Assembly (NCBI GenBank): GCA_963728845.1
Contig: CAVSLS010000049.1
Span: 7,188-71,187, forward strand
Direction: 5' to 3'
From: Bog-473 sp963728845
GTDB taxonomy: Bacteria; Actinomycetota; Acidimicrobiia; Acidimicrobiales; RAAP-2
Length of the DNA: 64,000 nucleotides
Shown piece by piece: positions 9,065 through 19,453 of this stretch. The notes under the pieces are model-generated. The model was not told the origin of the DNA and did no database searches. It saw only the letters and a list, made by a program, of their open reading frames with translations. Each line of letters opens with the position of its first letter. Positions within the stretch are counted from its first letter, which is position 1. The position numbers were made by a program, and so were the translations under genes.

Positions 9065-9343
9065 GTGGGAGTGCCGGAACACTTGAACAGTCATCATCGG
9101 GACACCCTGGCGCAGGTCTTCCGGCACCCGACGAGCCACAACATCGAGTGGCACTCGGTGCTCTCCCTGCTGAACGCGGTGGGCGCTGTCCACGAGACCC
9201 ACAAGGGAAACATCATGGTCACAGTGGGAGCGGACACCGAAACCTTCGAGCCACGCCACAAGGACATCGACGCCGAGCAACTGGCCACACTGCGCCGCCT
9301 GCTCCGCAAGGCGGGTTACGACCCCGCAGACGTCTCCGCGTAG
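9065..9343 (+). CDS. Small conserved-looking protein, possibly HicA-like fold
   Basis: A 92-residue protein. The GTG start at 9065 is chosen because AGAGGAG sits 6 bp upstream. The order HRDTLAQVFRHPTSHNIEWH, then LLNAVGAVHETHKGN, then a basic VTVG segment and a C-terminal LRRLLRKAGYDP helix resembles small proteins that pair an N-terminal helix with a beta-hairpin and a terminal helix, as in HicA-type RNA-binding toxins. No partner antitoxin gene lies beside it, so a toxin-antitoxin role is not supported. It stands alone, 87 bp upstream of the PfkB kinase. Function unknown. Confidence 0.6.
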   Translation: MGVPEHLNSHHRDTLAQVFRHPTSHNIEWHSVLSLLNAVGAVHETHKGNIMVTVGADTETFEPRHKDIDAEQLATLRRLLRKAGYDPADVSA

Positions 9344-9430
9344 GGCATTTGGCCCCACGTCCCGCTCGACGGGGCCGCCGGGTGACCAAAGGCCCTGTCC
9401 AAACGAACCGTCGCGCGCCAAAGTTCCACC

Positions 9431-10429
9431 ATGGCCCAGTTCGACGTACTCAGCGTGGGAGACACGGCCACAGACGTCTTCATCCGGTTGTCCGACTCGC
9501 ACATAAAGATCTGGGCGGACGACCAGGGGCACTGGATGGACCTGCCCTTCGGTGGCAAAGTCCCCTTCGAGTACGCGCTGACCGTCGAGGCCGGCGGCAA
9601 CGCGGCGAACGCCGCCGTCGGCTTCTCGCGCCTTGGCCTGTCGACGGCAGTCGCGGCGCATGTCGGAAGCGACCAGATCGGGCGCAACATGCAGGCGGCG
9701 CTCGAGCGTGAAGGCGTCGACACCCACCTCGTGCGCTTCGACCCTGGGCAGCCGAGCAACCGCAACTTCGTGCTCTGGTTCGGTCAGGACCGCACGATCC
9801 TGGTCCACCACGAGCTCTACGACTATCACTGGCCGCACCTGAGTCCGCGCGAGATTCCCCGCTGGGTCTATCTCAGCTCCGTCGGGAACGACGCTGCGGA
9901 GTACTACGAACAAATCGTCTCCTGGCTCGACGACGAGCCTTCCGTGCGCTTCGCGTTCCAACCGGGAACCTTCCAGATTGCGATGGGCACCGACGCCTTT
10001 CGGGCCTTGTACCGGCGGACGGACGTGCTCGTCTGCAACAGGGAGGAAGCCGTCGAGATCGGGGGCGGTGACCACGGTCACATGGGAGAGATCCTCGACT
10101 CCCTCCACCGGTTGGGACCCCGCATCGCGGTCGTGACCGACGGACCCGAGGGCGCCTACGCGTCGGACGGGACCACTCGCTACCGCGTTCCCGCGTATCC
10201 CGATCCTTCACCACCGAAGGAACGGACCGGCGCCGGCGATGCCTTCAGCTCTGCGCTCGTCGCCGCCCTCGTCCAGGACCGCCCCCTCTCAGAAGCGCTG
10301 GCCTGGGCCCCGATCAACGCGATGAGCGTCGTGCAGGAGGTGGGGTCGCAGACGGGGCTCCTCGGCGAGAGCGAGTTGCTCACGTACCTCAAGGGCGCTC
10401 CGGAGGCCTACGCCGTCACCGCCTGGTGA
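9431..10429 (+). CDS. PfkB/ribokinase-family carbohydrate kinase
   Basis: Predicted ATP-dependent sugar kinase of 332 residues, intact frame, ATG start. It carries the two family signatures: VEAGGNAANAAVGFSRLG near residue 57 (substrate side) and ERTGAGDAFSSALVAAL near residue 265, whose Asp is the catalytic base and whose GAGD loop is the anion hole. Beginning VLSVGDTATDVFIRL is typical of the family. It opens a sugar-utilisation stretch that includes a ROK kinase and an ABC importer. The substrate cannot be told from sequence: fructose, ribose and nucleoside kinases share these motifs. Confidence 0.9.
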   Translation: MAQFDVLSVGDTATDVFIRLSDSHIKIWADDQGHWMDLPFGGKVPFEYALTVEAGGNAANAAVGFSRLGLSTAVAAHVGSDQIGRNMQAALEREGVDTHLVRFDPGQPSNRNFVLWFGQDRTILVHHELYDYHWPHLSPREIPRWVYLSSVGNDAAEYYEQIVSWLDDEPSVRFAFQPGTFQIAMGTDAFRALYRRTDVLVCNREEAVEIGGGDHGHMGEILDSLHRLGPRIAVVTDGPEGAYASDGTTRYRVPAYPDPSPPKERTGAGDAFSSALVAALVQDRPLSEALAWAPINAMSVVQEVGSQTGLLGESELLTYLKGAPEAYAVTAW

Positions 10430-10472
10430 CCGGAAAGGCCCAGCTCGGCACCGCGACCGCACGTCGCCCCTG

Positions 10473-11407
10473 ATGAAGACTGTCCCCATGAGGGCTGCCT
10501 GGATGACGAGGCCACCCGTCCTCGCGGCGGACGTCGGTGGCACGCACATGCGCGCCGCGCTGGTGGACGCCCAGGGCGTGGTGCTGTTGCGGGAATCGGT
10601 GGCCACAGCCGGGCCACGCTGCGGTACCTGATGCGCTGATCGACCTCATAGGCAGGGTCGGCGCCGACGCATGGCCACGGCACGGTGGCTCGCACGCCGT
10701 GGTGGGGTTGCCCGGCGGCATCGACTATGTCAGAGGGCGGCTCCTCTGGGCGCCCCACCTTCCGGGGCGGTGGACGGACGCAGCTCTCGCGAGAGAGTTG
10801 TCGGCTCGCCTTGGACATGCCGGTCGCACATCGCGAACGACGCCGACTTGGCCGCCGTCGGTGAGGCAACGTTCGGTGCCGGGGCTCAGGGAACTGACGT
10901 CGCTTCCTCACGATCTCGACCGGCATCGGGGCCGGCGTGGTCAACAGCGGCCGTCTGCTCCGCGGCGCGGCGCTCGCTGGCCGAGGTGGGCCACACCGTC
11001 ATCGACTGGCGTGCCTGGCGGGAAGGGCGACCCAGCACCCTCGAGGAACTGGGGTCGGGCAGTGGCGTGCGCGCGCCGGGCGAGCGAGTCCGGCTCGCGG
11101 CCGTCGACGCCCAGGAAGTGGAGGCAGCGGCTCGTGCGGGTGACGACAAGGCGAGCGAGATCTGCGGGATGCGATCGCCGCCTGCGCCGCCGGCGTCGCC
11201 AGCCTCGTCTTGTCGTTCTACCCCGACACGGTGGTCATCGGCGGCGGCCTGGGCCGGCAGGAGGAGTTCTTCGGCCCTCTCCGCGACATGGTGATGGCTC
11301 GCCCCGAGCACTACCCCGACGATCTGGTGATCGTGCCGTCGGCTCTGGGTGACGACGCCGGGCTCGCCGGGGCGGCGGCGTGGGAGGCCGCGACCAGGAC
11401 ACCCTGA
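10473..11407 (+). CDS. ROK-family sugar kinase (frame broken several times)
   Basis: Recognisable as a ROK glucokinase/NagC-type sugar kinase once frames are joined. VLAADVGGTHMRAALVDA is the N-terminal phosphate-binding motif (frame from 10473). GLPGGIDYVRGRLLWAP follows in a second frame after about 10620. ANDADLAAVGEATFGAG is the DxxA sugar-site segment in a third. EVGHTVIDW is the usual ExGH motif, and VIGGGLGRQEEFF (about 11234) closes the ATP site. At least four frame changes (about 10620, 10820, 10915, 11170) interrupt it, and the usual zinc-cysteine motif is not seen. Because every segment is well preserved, indels in the sequence are likelier than decay. It probably phosphorylates sugar imported by the transporter downstream. 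Confidence 0.72.
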
Positions 11408-11455
11408 GGCCCCTTCGTGACCCGGATTGTCGACTACGCGATCCCCAGGTCAAAT

Positions 11456-11585
11456 GTTGCATTTCCGTTTTCACAGGCGCTGCCCAGCAAAAGGACCTTG
11501 TCCTCTATAAGGTTCTCGAAGCCGCAACGAAACTGCAACGATCCACGCCGATTCGGAGTGGTGGCAACGGCAGGTCAAGTTGCAG
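11456..11585 (+). promoter_or_regulatory. Cluster of GCAAC/GTTGC motifs upstream of the sugar importer
   Basis: The 242-bp gap before the binding-protein gene contains no gene but five copies of GCAAC or its complement in about 130 bp: GTTGC at 11456 and 11579, GCAACGA at 11524 and again at 11535 (11 bp apart, one helical turn), and GCAACG at 11563. CTGCAAC at 11533 and GTTGCAG at 11579 form a widely spaced dyad. Repeats with helical spacing ahead of a sugar operon suggest binding of a transcription regulator. No regulator gene is present nearby and no clear -35/-10 pair was found, so this is a suggestion. Confidence 0.35.
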
Positions 11586-11649
11586 GCAGTGAACAAATGC
11601 GGTGACAAGGGTCCGCTTGACCGAGTGGGCCAGAACCTAAGGAGACAAT

Positions 11650-12850
11650 GTGCGTTTCAGCAGGGCAGGCATGCTCGGGGGGCTCTCCCTCGCTGTGTCG
11701 TCGATGCTGGTCGGCGCTGTGTACGGGGGGGCTTCGGCCTCAGTACGAGTCAGCGGGCCGTCCAACATCTCGACCAGTTCATTCACAAACAGCTTCGCCG
11801 CCATGAAGGCGTTCAAGGGGCTGGCTGCGTCCGGCCACGGGAAGGTTGCGGCGATCTTGCCCGACACCGTGAGCTCGACGCGTTACGTCGAGTTCGACCA
11901 GCCGGACATCACCAAGGCTCTTCAGACGGCCGGCGTGAGCTCGTCCGAACTACGTGGTACAGAACGCCCTCGGGAGCGATGCCACCCAGCTGACCGACGC
12001 CCAGACCGACATATCGAACGGCGCCACGGTCCTGTTGGTGGACCCGCTCGACTCCGGCGTGGGTGCCCAGATCGAGAGCTACGCCAAGTCCCGCGGCGTG
12101 AAGGTCATCGACTACGACCGCCTGACACTGGGCGGCAGCCGCGCCTACTACGTCAGCTTCAACAACGTGACGGTCGGCAAGCTCCAGGGTGTGGGCCTCG
12201 TGAGCTGCGTCAAGGCCTGGCACGTCTCCAAGCCGCAGGTCGTCGTGATGCACGGCGCGGTGACGGACAACAACGCCACGCTGTTCGCCCAGGGCTCCGA
12301 CTCGGTGATCAACCCGCTATTCAAGTCGGGCAAGTGGACGGCCGTGGCCCACACGGCCGGGTCGTGGGACCGCGCCGACGTCCGAGACGGAGTTCCAGGC
12401 CGTCTACACGGCGCACCCGAGCACCAACTCGGCGCTGATCCCCAACGACGACGAACGCGGCCCCGATCATCACGTACCTGCAGTCGCTCCACGTCAAGCC
12501 GAAGACCTTCCCCACCACGGGGCAGGACGCCCAGCTGACGGGCCTGCAGAACGTGCTGTCCGGCTACCAGTGCGGCACGGTGTACAAGCCGATCTACCTT
12601 GAGGCGCAGGCCGCGGTGGCCCTCGCCCTGTACCTGCGTGCCGGGGTCAAGCCCCCATCGGCACTGGTCAACGGCAAGACCCAGGACAGCACCGCCAATG
12701 TCAGTGTGCCTTCGGTCCTCGAGACGCCGAAGTGGGTCACAACGAAGAACATGAACTCCACCGTGATCAAGGACAACTGGATCCCGGCTTCGCAGCTCTG
12801 CGCCGGCTCGTACGCCAGCCGACTGCACCGCGGCGGGCATCACGCCGTAG
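11650..12850 (+). CDS. Sugar ABC transporter, periplasmic-type binding protein, xylose-binding-like (frameshifted)
   Basis: Predicted secreted or lipid-tethered sugar-binding protein of the CUT2 (xylose/ribose) class, about 400 residues. The GTG at 11650 follows AAGGAGAC. The N-terminus RFSRAGMLGGLSLAVSSM with a following small-residue stretch is an export signal. VIDYDRLTLGG followed by YYVSFNNVTVGKLQG is very like the xylose-binding protein XylF. PTTGQDAQLTGLQNVLSGYQ later is also typical. Frame changes at about 11950, 12375, 12460 and 12815 split it; the last one restores an ADCTAAGITP end with stop at 12848. It is the first gene of an importer with the ATPase and permease downstream. Confidence 0.82.
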
Positions 12851-12907
12851 CCATCATTGGATCGCGGCGCCCGGCTGGGTAGTGTCGATCCATAGAGGTA
12901 TCTTCCG

Positions 12908-12946
12908 GACCGACCCCCCGTCCCGACAGAGGACGGGGGGTCGGTC
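12908..12946 (+). terminator. Perfect 16-bp inverted repeat (hairpin) between binding-protein and ATPase genes
   Basis: GACCGACCCCCCGTCC (12908-12923) is exactly complementary to GGACGGGGGGTCGGTC (12931-12946) across a 7-base loop, an extremely stable GC-rich hairpin 57 bp after the binding-protein stop. No T run follows, so it need not be a full Rho-independent terminator. Hairpins at this position in importer operons commonly protect the upstream mRNA and reduce downstream expression, giving more binding protein than ATPase or permease; that role here is inference. Confidence 0.7.
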
Positions 12947-12996
12947 ATGGGAGGTCAGTGCATCGACGGTGGCATCGTCGACAGGGGGTGCCGACA

Positions 12997-13763
12997 ATGA
13001 CTGAGGGTGCACGCCACTGCTCGAGCTACGCGGCGTGAGCAAGGTCTTCGGGCGCGGTGCAGGGCCCTCAGCCAGCGTCAACTTCACGGTCCCGTCCGGC
13101 AAGGTCACGGCTCTTGCGGGCGACAACGGCGCCGGCAAGTCCGTTCTGATCAAGACCGTGTCGGGCCTTTGGGAGCCCGCCGAGGGGCAGATCCTCTGGG
13201 AGGGCCAACCCGTCCACTTCCACAGCCCCAAAGACGCCGAAGCGCACGGGATCACGACGATCTACCAGGACCTGGCACTGTGCGACAACCTCGACATCGT
13301 GCAGAACATGTTTCTCGGACACGAGAGGCGGCACCACGGACTGCTCGACGAGTCCTCCATGGAGCTGGCGGCGCGCCAGACGCTGGCCGACCTCCACGTG
13401 ACGACGGTCCGCTCCATCCGCCAGCCTGTCGCGTCGCTGTCCGGCGGCCAGCGACAGTCCGTTGCGGTCGCAAAGGCGGTCATGCAGGCCGCCAAGCTCG
13501 TGATCATGGACGAGCCCACCGCCGCCCTCGGCGTGGCGCAGACGCATATGGTGCTCGAGCTCATCAGGCGCCTATCGAGCCAGGGCACCGCGGTGATCCT
13601 CATTTCGCACAACCTCAACGACGTCTTCGAGGTGGCAGACGTCATCGCGGTCCTCTACCTCGGCCAGATGGTGGTCGAGGGCCCCGCGTCGGAATTCGAC
13701 CGCCAAGTGATCGTGGACTACATGACCACGGGCCAGTCCTCCCGAACGGTAGATGCGGGGTGA
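12997..13763 (+). CDS. Sugar ABC transporter, single-domain ATP-binding protein
   Basis: ATPase of the CUT2-type importer, about 255 residues. Walker A is GDNGAGKSVLIK, the Q-loop segment TTIYQDLALCDNL, the signature LSGGQRQSVAVAKAV, Walker B LVIMDEP and the switch histidine ISHNL. Only one nucleotide-binding domain is present, like fructose-type FrcA and unlike the double-length XylG or RbsA. ATG at 12997 fits best, but the segment LLELRGVSKVFG lies one frame away, implying a single indel near 13012; otherwise translation could start at GTG 13035. The end overlaps the permease start (TGATG). Confidence 0.87.
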
Positions 13764-15125
13764 TGTGCCCGATGACCGACACGATCGACGACCCGGTTGC
13801 ACCCGACGAGAGCTCGGACGGCCACGTCCGCCAGCGACACGGCAAGCGCTCCCGACAGCGCCGTCGCATCCGACGAGCTCGTCGTCCTGGCGCCGGATGT
13901 CCTCGCAGGATCCCTCGGTGACTACCTTCACGCCTGGTGGAGGCGCATCCGGGGCGGTGAGAGCGGCGCGCTGCCCATCATCATGGGGCTTATCGTCATC
14001 AGCATCTTCTTCGAGGTGCAGTCGAGCGCCTTCCTGACGGCCACCAACATCGTCAACCTCTTCGTCCAGGCGACCTTCATCATCCTGCTCGGGATGGCCG
14101 AGCTCTACGCACTCATCCTCAGCGAGATCGACCTCTCCGTCGGATTCGTCGGCGCTGTCGGGGCGTCCATCGCCATGGCCCTGATCGGCGAGTCCGCAGA
14201 ACTGGGTCTGGTGGGCCGCGCTCATCGTCGGCATGGCGGCATGCGCCCTGATCGGAGCCTTCCAGGGCACCATCATCACCCGGCTGAAGATCCCGTCGTT
14301 CGTGGTGACCCTCGCCGGCCTGCTGGGTTGGCAAGGGGTACTGATTTACGTCTTCGACGTCGACAAGGGCGCCATCGGGGGCGTGATCACGGTCTCTAAC
14401 AGCGTCATCGACGACCTCGTGAGTGGCAACATGACCCCGGCGGCAGGTTGGATCCTCCTCTTCGTGCTCGTTGGCCTCTATCGACTCACCTCGATCCTCC
14501 GCACCTCCCGCCGCCGAGCCCGTGGGCTCAGCCGCTCCGCCGCTCAGCATCACGCTCCTGACCGTCGGCGCGGTGGCGGTCGCCGGCGTCGTGCTGGTGT
14601 ACATCTGCAACCTGAACCGGGGGGTGCTGGTCCCCGTCGAAGGGGTCCCGTGGGTCATCCCCTTCGTCCTGGTCGTCCTGGTCGCCCAATCGTTCCTGCT
14701 CGCCGCGGACCCGACTCGGTCGCTATTTCTACGCCATCGGTGCGAGCCCCGAAGCGGCCCGCCGTGCCGGCATCAATGTGGCGCGGATCCGGACCATCGC
14801 GTTCGCTCTCTGCAGCTTTACCGCCGGCCTGGCCGCCGTGGTCTACGCCTCACGTCTCGGCTCCATCTCGGTGGGCTTCGACGGCGGCACGTACGTACTC
14901 TACGCCGTCGCCGCCGCGGTCATCGGGGGGGCCAGCCTCTTCGGGGGCCACGGCAAGCCCATCCACCCGCTCCTGGGTGGCCTCGTCATCGCCACGCTGA
15001 CCAACGGGCTGGCCCTCCTCAACATCAGCACCGCCGGCACCGACATCGCCACGGCCATCGTCCTGCTGGTTGCCGTGGCGGTCGATTCGACGCTCCGACG
15101 CCGCGGTCGCACGGCCGGCGCCTGA
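13763..15125 (+). CDS. Sugar ABC transporter permease, XylH-like (frameshifted)
   Basis: Integral membrane permease of the CUT2 importer, about 450 residues. After a hydrophilic N-terminus, hydrophobic segments run from about 13970: ALPIIMGLIVISIFFEVQSS, then ALILSEIDLSVGFVGAVG, the signature segment of this permease family. Later come PSFVVTLAGLLGWQGVLIYV, VPWVIPFVLVVLVAQSF, TIAFALCSFTAGLAAVVYAS and GGASLFGGHGKPIHPLLGG. The large size with extra C-terminal segments matches xylose permease XylH rather than ribose RbsC. The ATG at 13763 overlaps the ATPase stop. Frames change near 13820, 14210, 14515 and 14720. Together with the binding protein this points to a pentose or related sugar. Confidence 0.83.
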
Positions 15126-15210
15126 GAGGCGGCCACGCCCGCTCGCGCCTGCAACGTGAGGCGGGCCTCGCCCCACGCGCCATGCAGTCGCCGGAACGGC
15201 GGTCGCGCTC

Positions 15211-16820
15211 GTGGCGTTGCTCGCGCTGCTCGTCCTCACCCGTAGCGGACCCGCACGGGCGGGGGCGGCCGCGACCACGACCACGGCGGCGGCGGCGGCG
15301 ACGGCGGTGGGCCCGTCGTGGACCGTCTACCACGGCACTCCCGCCGGGACCGGCGTGGCGACTCCCGTCTCGTCCGTCACGCTCTCCTCGCCTGCCTGGA
15401 CGTCACCGGCCCTCGACGGCCAGCTCTACGGTGAACCGCTCGTCTCGGGCGGGCGCGTGATCGTGGCCACCGAGAACGACACCGTCTACGCCCTCTCCAG
15501 CGCTACCGGGGCGGTCCAGTGGTCCACCCATGTCGGCACGCCCGTGCCTTCAGGTTCGCTCCCCTGCGGCAACATCTCCCCCACCGTGGGGATCACCGGC
15601 ACCCCGGTGATCGACGAGACGCGCTCGGAAGTCTTCGTCGTCGCCGACGAGCTGGTGCACGGGACCCCGGCACACGAGCTAGTCGGGCTGGACACGGCAT
15701 CGGGGAGGACGGAGCTGACCCAGGACGTCGACCCGGCACGGCTCCAGGCCCGCCGCTCTCTTGCAACGGACGGGTCTGACCCTCGACGCAGGCCGGGTCG
15801 TTTTCGGCTATGGAGGGAACTACGGCGACTGCTCCTCGTACAACGGCTGGGTCGTCTCCGTGCCCGAGGCCGGCGGTAGCCCCGCCGAGTTCGACTGTCG
15901 ACTCGGCCTCGGGCGAGAGCCAGGGCGCCATCTGGATGGGTGGCGGGGCTCCGGTCGTGGACGCGAGCGGCAACATCTGGGTCGAAGCCGGGAACGGCTC
16001 GGTCTACTCGTCGTCCCACGCCTACGACGACAGCGACTCGGTCCTCGAGCTCTCGCCGTCTCTGACCCTTCTCCAGTACTTCGCGCCGTCCTCGTGGGCC
16101 GCCAACAACGCCAACGATCTCGACCTGTCCACCGCTCCCGCCCTGCTCGCCGACGGCGAGGTGGTGGCCGCCGGCAAGTCGCGGATTGTCTATCTGCTGA
16201 ACGGATCGAGCCTGGGCGGGATCGGCGGCCAGCGGTCGCAGGTCGGGAGCGCCTGCGGCGACGACATCGACGGCGGGGTCGCCGTGCAGGGCACGACCGT
16301 CTATCTGCCCTGCCTCAGTGGCACGATCGCAGTGGCGGCCACCGAGTCCCACGACCAACTCCGCCTGCTGTGGAGCGCGTCGGTCGGTGGCGGGCCGCCC
16401 ATCATCGCGGCCGGACTGGTCTGGACCATCGGCAAGGACGGCGTCCTCTACGGCCTCAACCCCTCCACCGGAGTGGCCCGGGAGCAGCGCCACGATCGGC
16501 GCGTCGGCGAACGACTTCCCGACCCCGTCGGTGGGCGCCGGCCTCCTCCTGGCCCCCGCAGGGGAGCGTGTGGTGGCGTTCTCGGCTCCTTCTGCCGCGG
16601 CGACCAGCACGACGACGGCTCCCTCGACGACAACCACGACGTCCCCGCCCACCACCACGATGACCCGAACCGTCACGACGACCTCGACACCGGCGGCCCG
16701 ATCCACCAGCTCCTTGGCCGTTGCCGGCGCCGTGGTCGGCGCGTCTCGGCGCTCGCCGGCGGGCTGACCTGGGTGCTGGTGCGGCGCCGGCGCGCCGGGG
16801 GGCGTCCCCGGGCTCAGTGA
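15211..16820 (+). CDS. Exported PQQ-like beta-propeller protein with C-terminal membrane anchor (frameshifted)
   Basis: About 535 residues after joining frames. An N-terminal hydrophobic export segment (VALVALLALLVLTRSG region) is followed by propeller blades of the PQQ/WD40-like type: LVSGGRVIVATENDTVYALS with SATGAVQWS, GITGTPVIDETRSEVFVVA, GAPVVDASGNIWVEAGNGS, then GLVWTIGKDGVLYGLNPSTG. A long Ser/Thr-rich spacer follows (TTTAPSTTTTTSPPTTT), then a hydrophobic helix and a RRRRAGGRPRAQ tail, so the propeller should sit outside the cell on a stalk. Frame changes at about 15760, 15905, 16490 and 16735. No enzyme residues are evident; a binding or structural role is most likely. Confidence 0.7.
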
Positions 16821-17107
16821 GCGGAGAGCAACACCTCGAGCACCGTGCCGATGCCGGCGAGAACCAGTGAGGCGGACAGGATGACGGCTGTCACCTTGAC
16901 CAACGGCCGGTGCATCGGTTCCCACTCGCCGACGTCGTCGAACTCGTCGAGCACGTACAAGTCGTCACCGTCCACCCAGCCGGGCTCCTGAGGCACCCGC
17001 TCACGCTCGTCGATGGGTCGCGGCTCGCGCGTCGCCAGGTAGCCGATGAACGGCCCCAGGCCCTCCGGAAAGTGAGGCTGCGGCGGTCCAGGGAGATGCC
17101 CTTGCAT
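16814..17107 (-). CDS. Small membrane protein with C-terminal transmembrane helix
   Basis: About 97 residues, not recognised. Start ATG at 17107 is preferred because the upstream extension is arginine/threonine-rich and lacks a better start. The body is acidic and proline-rich, with a VDGDDLYVLDEFDDVGEWE stretch, and the C-terminus is a single hydrophobic helix (TAVILSASLVLAGIGTVLEV), predicting a cytoplasmic domain anchored in the membrane. It overlaps the end of the convergent propeller gene by 7 bp and is divergent from the sulfatase, with 62 bp between the starts. Function unknown. Confidence 0.6.
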   Translation of the reverse strand: MQGHLPGPPQPHFPEGLGPFIGYLATREPRPIDERERVPQEPGWVDGDDLYVLDEFDDVGEWEPMHRPLVKVTAVILSASLVLAGIGTVLEVLLSAH

Positions 17108-17169
17108 CGCCCGCCACGTTAGCCCTGGGCACAGCGTCCGCACAGTCCGACCGTCTACCCTCACGGGCC

Positions 17170-19453
17170 ATGGACGAGCCCCAGCAGATCGGTTTCACGG
17201 CGGCCGAGTCGACGCCGCGTTTCCCCCGCCACCCGAAGCCGCCTCCGGGCGCCCCGAACGTGATCGCGATCGTGCTCGACGACACCGGCTTCGGGCATCT
17301 CGGCTCGTTCGGCTCCGACATCGGGACGCCGCACATGGACGCGCTCGCCGCGGGGGCGCGCCCTTCAACCGATTCCACGTCACCTCCCTGTGCTCGCCGA
17401 CACGAGCGTCGTTCTTCACGGGGCGCAACCACCACGCCGTCGGGATGGGATTCCTGGCCGACATCCCGCTCGCCTTTCCCGGTTACCATGCCGCGCTTGC
17501 CGAAGACGGCCGCCGCCCTCCCGCGCCTGTTGCGCGACGCCGGGTACTCCACGCTGGCCGTCGGCAAGTGGCACCTGACGCCGCGCTGGCAGCGCTCGGC
17601 CGCCGGGCCCTTCGACACCTGGCCGCTCGGCCTCGGCTTCGAGCGCTACTACGGCTTCCTCCAGGGCGACACCAACCACTGGACACCGAACCTGGTCTGT
17701 GACAACCACTACATCGAGCCGCCGCGTCGGCCCGAGGACGGATACCACCTGAGCGAGGACCTGGCCGACCAGGCCGTTCGCATGGTCCAGGACCAGCAGC
17801 AGGGCGCACCCGGCAAGCCCTTCTTCTTGTACTTCGCCCTCGGGGCGATGCACGCACCCCACCATGTCGCCCCGGAGTGGGTCGACCCGTACCGGGGCGT
17901 GTTCGACAAGGGATGGGACGCCTGGCGGGACGAGCTGTTCGCGCGACAGGTGGCGTCCGGCGTCGTGCCCGAGGACACCGTGCTCACGGCGCGGCCCGAA
18001 TGGGTGCAGGCCTGGACCGACCTCACGGCGGACGAACGGCGCCTGCTCGCCCGCCAGCAAGAGGTCTTCGCCGGCTTCCTGACCCACACCGATGCCCAAA
18101 TCGGCCGCATGCTCTCCTCGCTGAGGCGCCTCGGGGTGATGGACAACACGATGGTGCTGGTCTTCTCGGACAATGGCGCCAGTGCCGAGGGAGGCAAGGT
18201 CGGCAGCTTCAACGAGCACCGGTTCACCGCACACTTGCGGGAGAGCGTGGCCGACAACCTCGCCCACTACGACGACTGGGGCGGTTTCAGCACCTACAAC
18301 CACTACTCGTGGGCCTGGGCGTGGGCGGGCAACACACCGCACAAGTTGTGGAAGCGCTATACCTGGCTGGGAGGGACCCGCACGCCCCTCATCGTGCACT
18401 GGGGGGAGCGCATCGCGCGTCCCGGCACCGTGCGGTCCCAGTTCGCGCACGCCGTCGACCTGATGCCCACGATCATGGCCGCCGCCGGGCTCGAAATGCC
18501 TGACGAGGTGGACGGGGTGGCCCAGCAGCTCGTCGACGGGGTCAGTCTCGTCCCGGTTCTCGAGGACCCGGCAGCAGGGGAGCTGCATCACACGCAGTAC
18601 TTCGAGATGATGGGTTCGCGCTCCATCTACCACGAGGGTTGGAAGGCGACGACGAACCACATCAGCACGGGCGTGCTCGACGAGGAGGAGCTGGCCGTCG
18701 GCAGCCGCAGCTTCGACGACGACCGCTGGGAGCTCTTCGACCTCTCGGTGGACTTCTCCGAAGCAGTCGACCGCGCCGGCGACGAGCCGGAGCGGGTCCA
18801 TCACCTCAGCGAGCTCTGGTCGGCAGAGGCGGGACGCAACAACGTGCTCCCCATCTCGGACGGCTTGGTCGACCGCCTGGCCGGATTCATCCCCCCCACC
18901 TGGCCCCCGGGTCCCTCGCAGACGTTCCGCCCGGGCGGTGGGGCCGTGGCCGACGAGTCGGTCCCCCTTCTGTGGGGCGGCTTCACCATGACGGCCGAGA
19001 TCGATGCGGGACCGGACCGACGGCGGCGTCGTCTTCGCCATCGGCGACTGGTTCGGGGGTTATGCCCTGTACCTGGTCGACGGGCGGGCGCATTTCACCT
19101 TCGCCCGCTCGGCCGACACCCTCGAGCTGGCCGCCCCGGAGCCGCTCTCGGCCGGCCGCCACGCGGTCGCCGTGTCCTATGCCCTCGGCCCGGACGGCGC
19201 ACCTGGCCGCATGGTTCTCCTGGTGGACGGCGCCGCGGTCGACGAGATACCGGTGGAGGGAATGCTCCCGGTCGCCCTCCAGCACGGAGGGGCGGGCCTG
19301 CGCCTCGGGCGAGACAGCGGTTTCGCCGTCTCGCCGCGCTACACGCCCCCGGCGCCGTTCAGCGGCGCGGTGCACCTGCTGCGCGTCGAGACGCCGGGTG
19401 TGTTCCAACCGGACCCGGCCGACGAGGTGCGGACGGCACTGCACGCCGACTGA
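17170..19453 (+). CDS. Arylsulfatase-type sulfatase (formylglycine-dependent, frameshifted)
   Basis: Predicted sulfate-ester hydrolase of about 760 residues, the length of large actinobacterial arylsulfatases. Metal ligands appear in IAIVLDDTGFGHLG (about residue 35) and VFSDNGASAEGG. The catalytic formylglycine motif CSPTR sits at 17391-17405, but only in a different frame, bracketed by changes near 17360 and 17495 that cancel. AVGKWHLTPRWQR holds the usual Lys/His. A third change near 19020 leads into the C-terminal domain, ending at 19453. No signal peptide is visible, so it may be cytoplasmic. A formylglycine-generating enzyme must exist elsewhere. The stop overlaps the next gene (TGATG). 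Confidence 0.87.

Noticed and set aside
9065..9343. HicA toxin of a toxin-antitoxin pair
   Set aside because: There is a faint HicA-like layout, but no HicB-like gene adjacent and the residues are not diagnostic.
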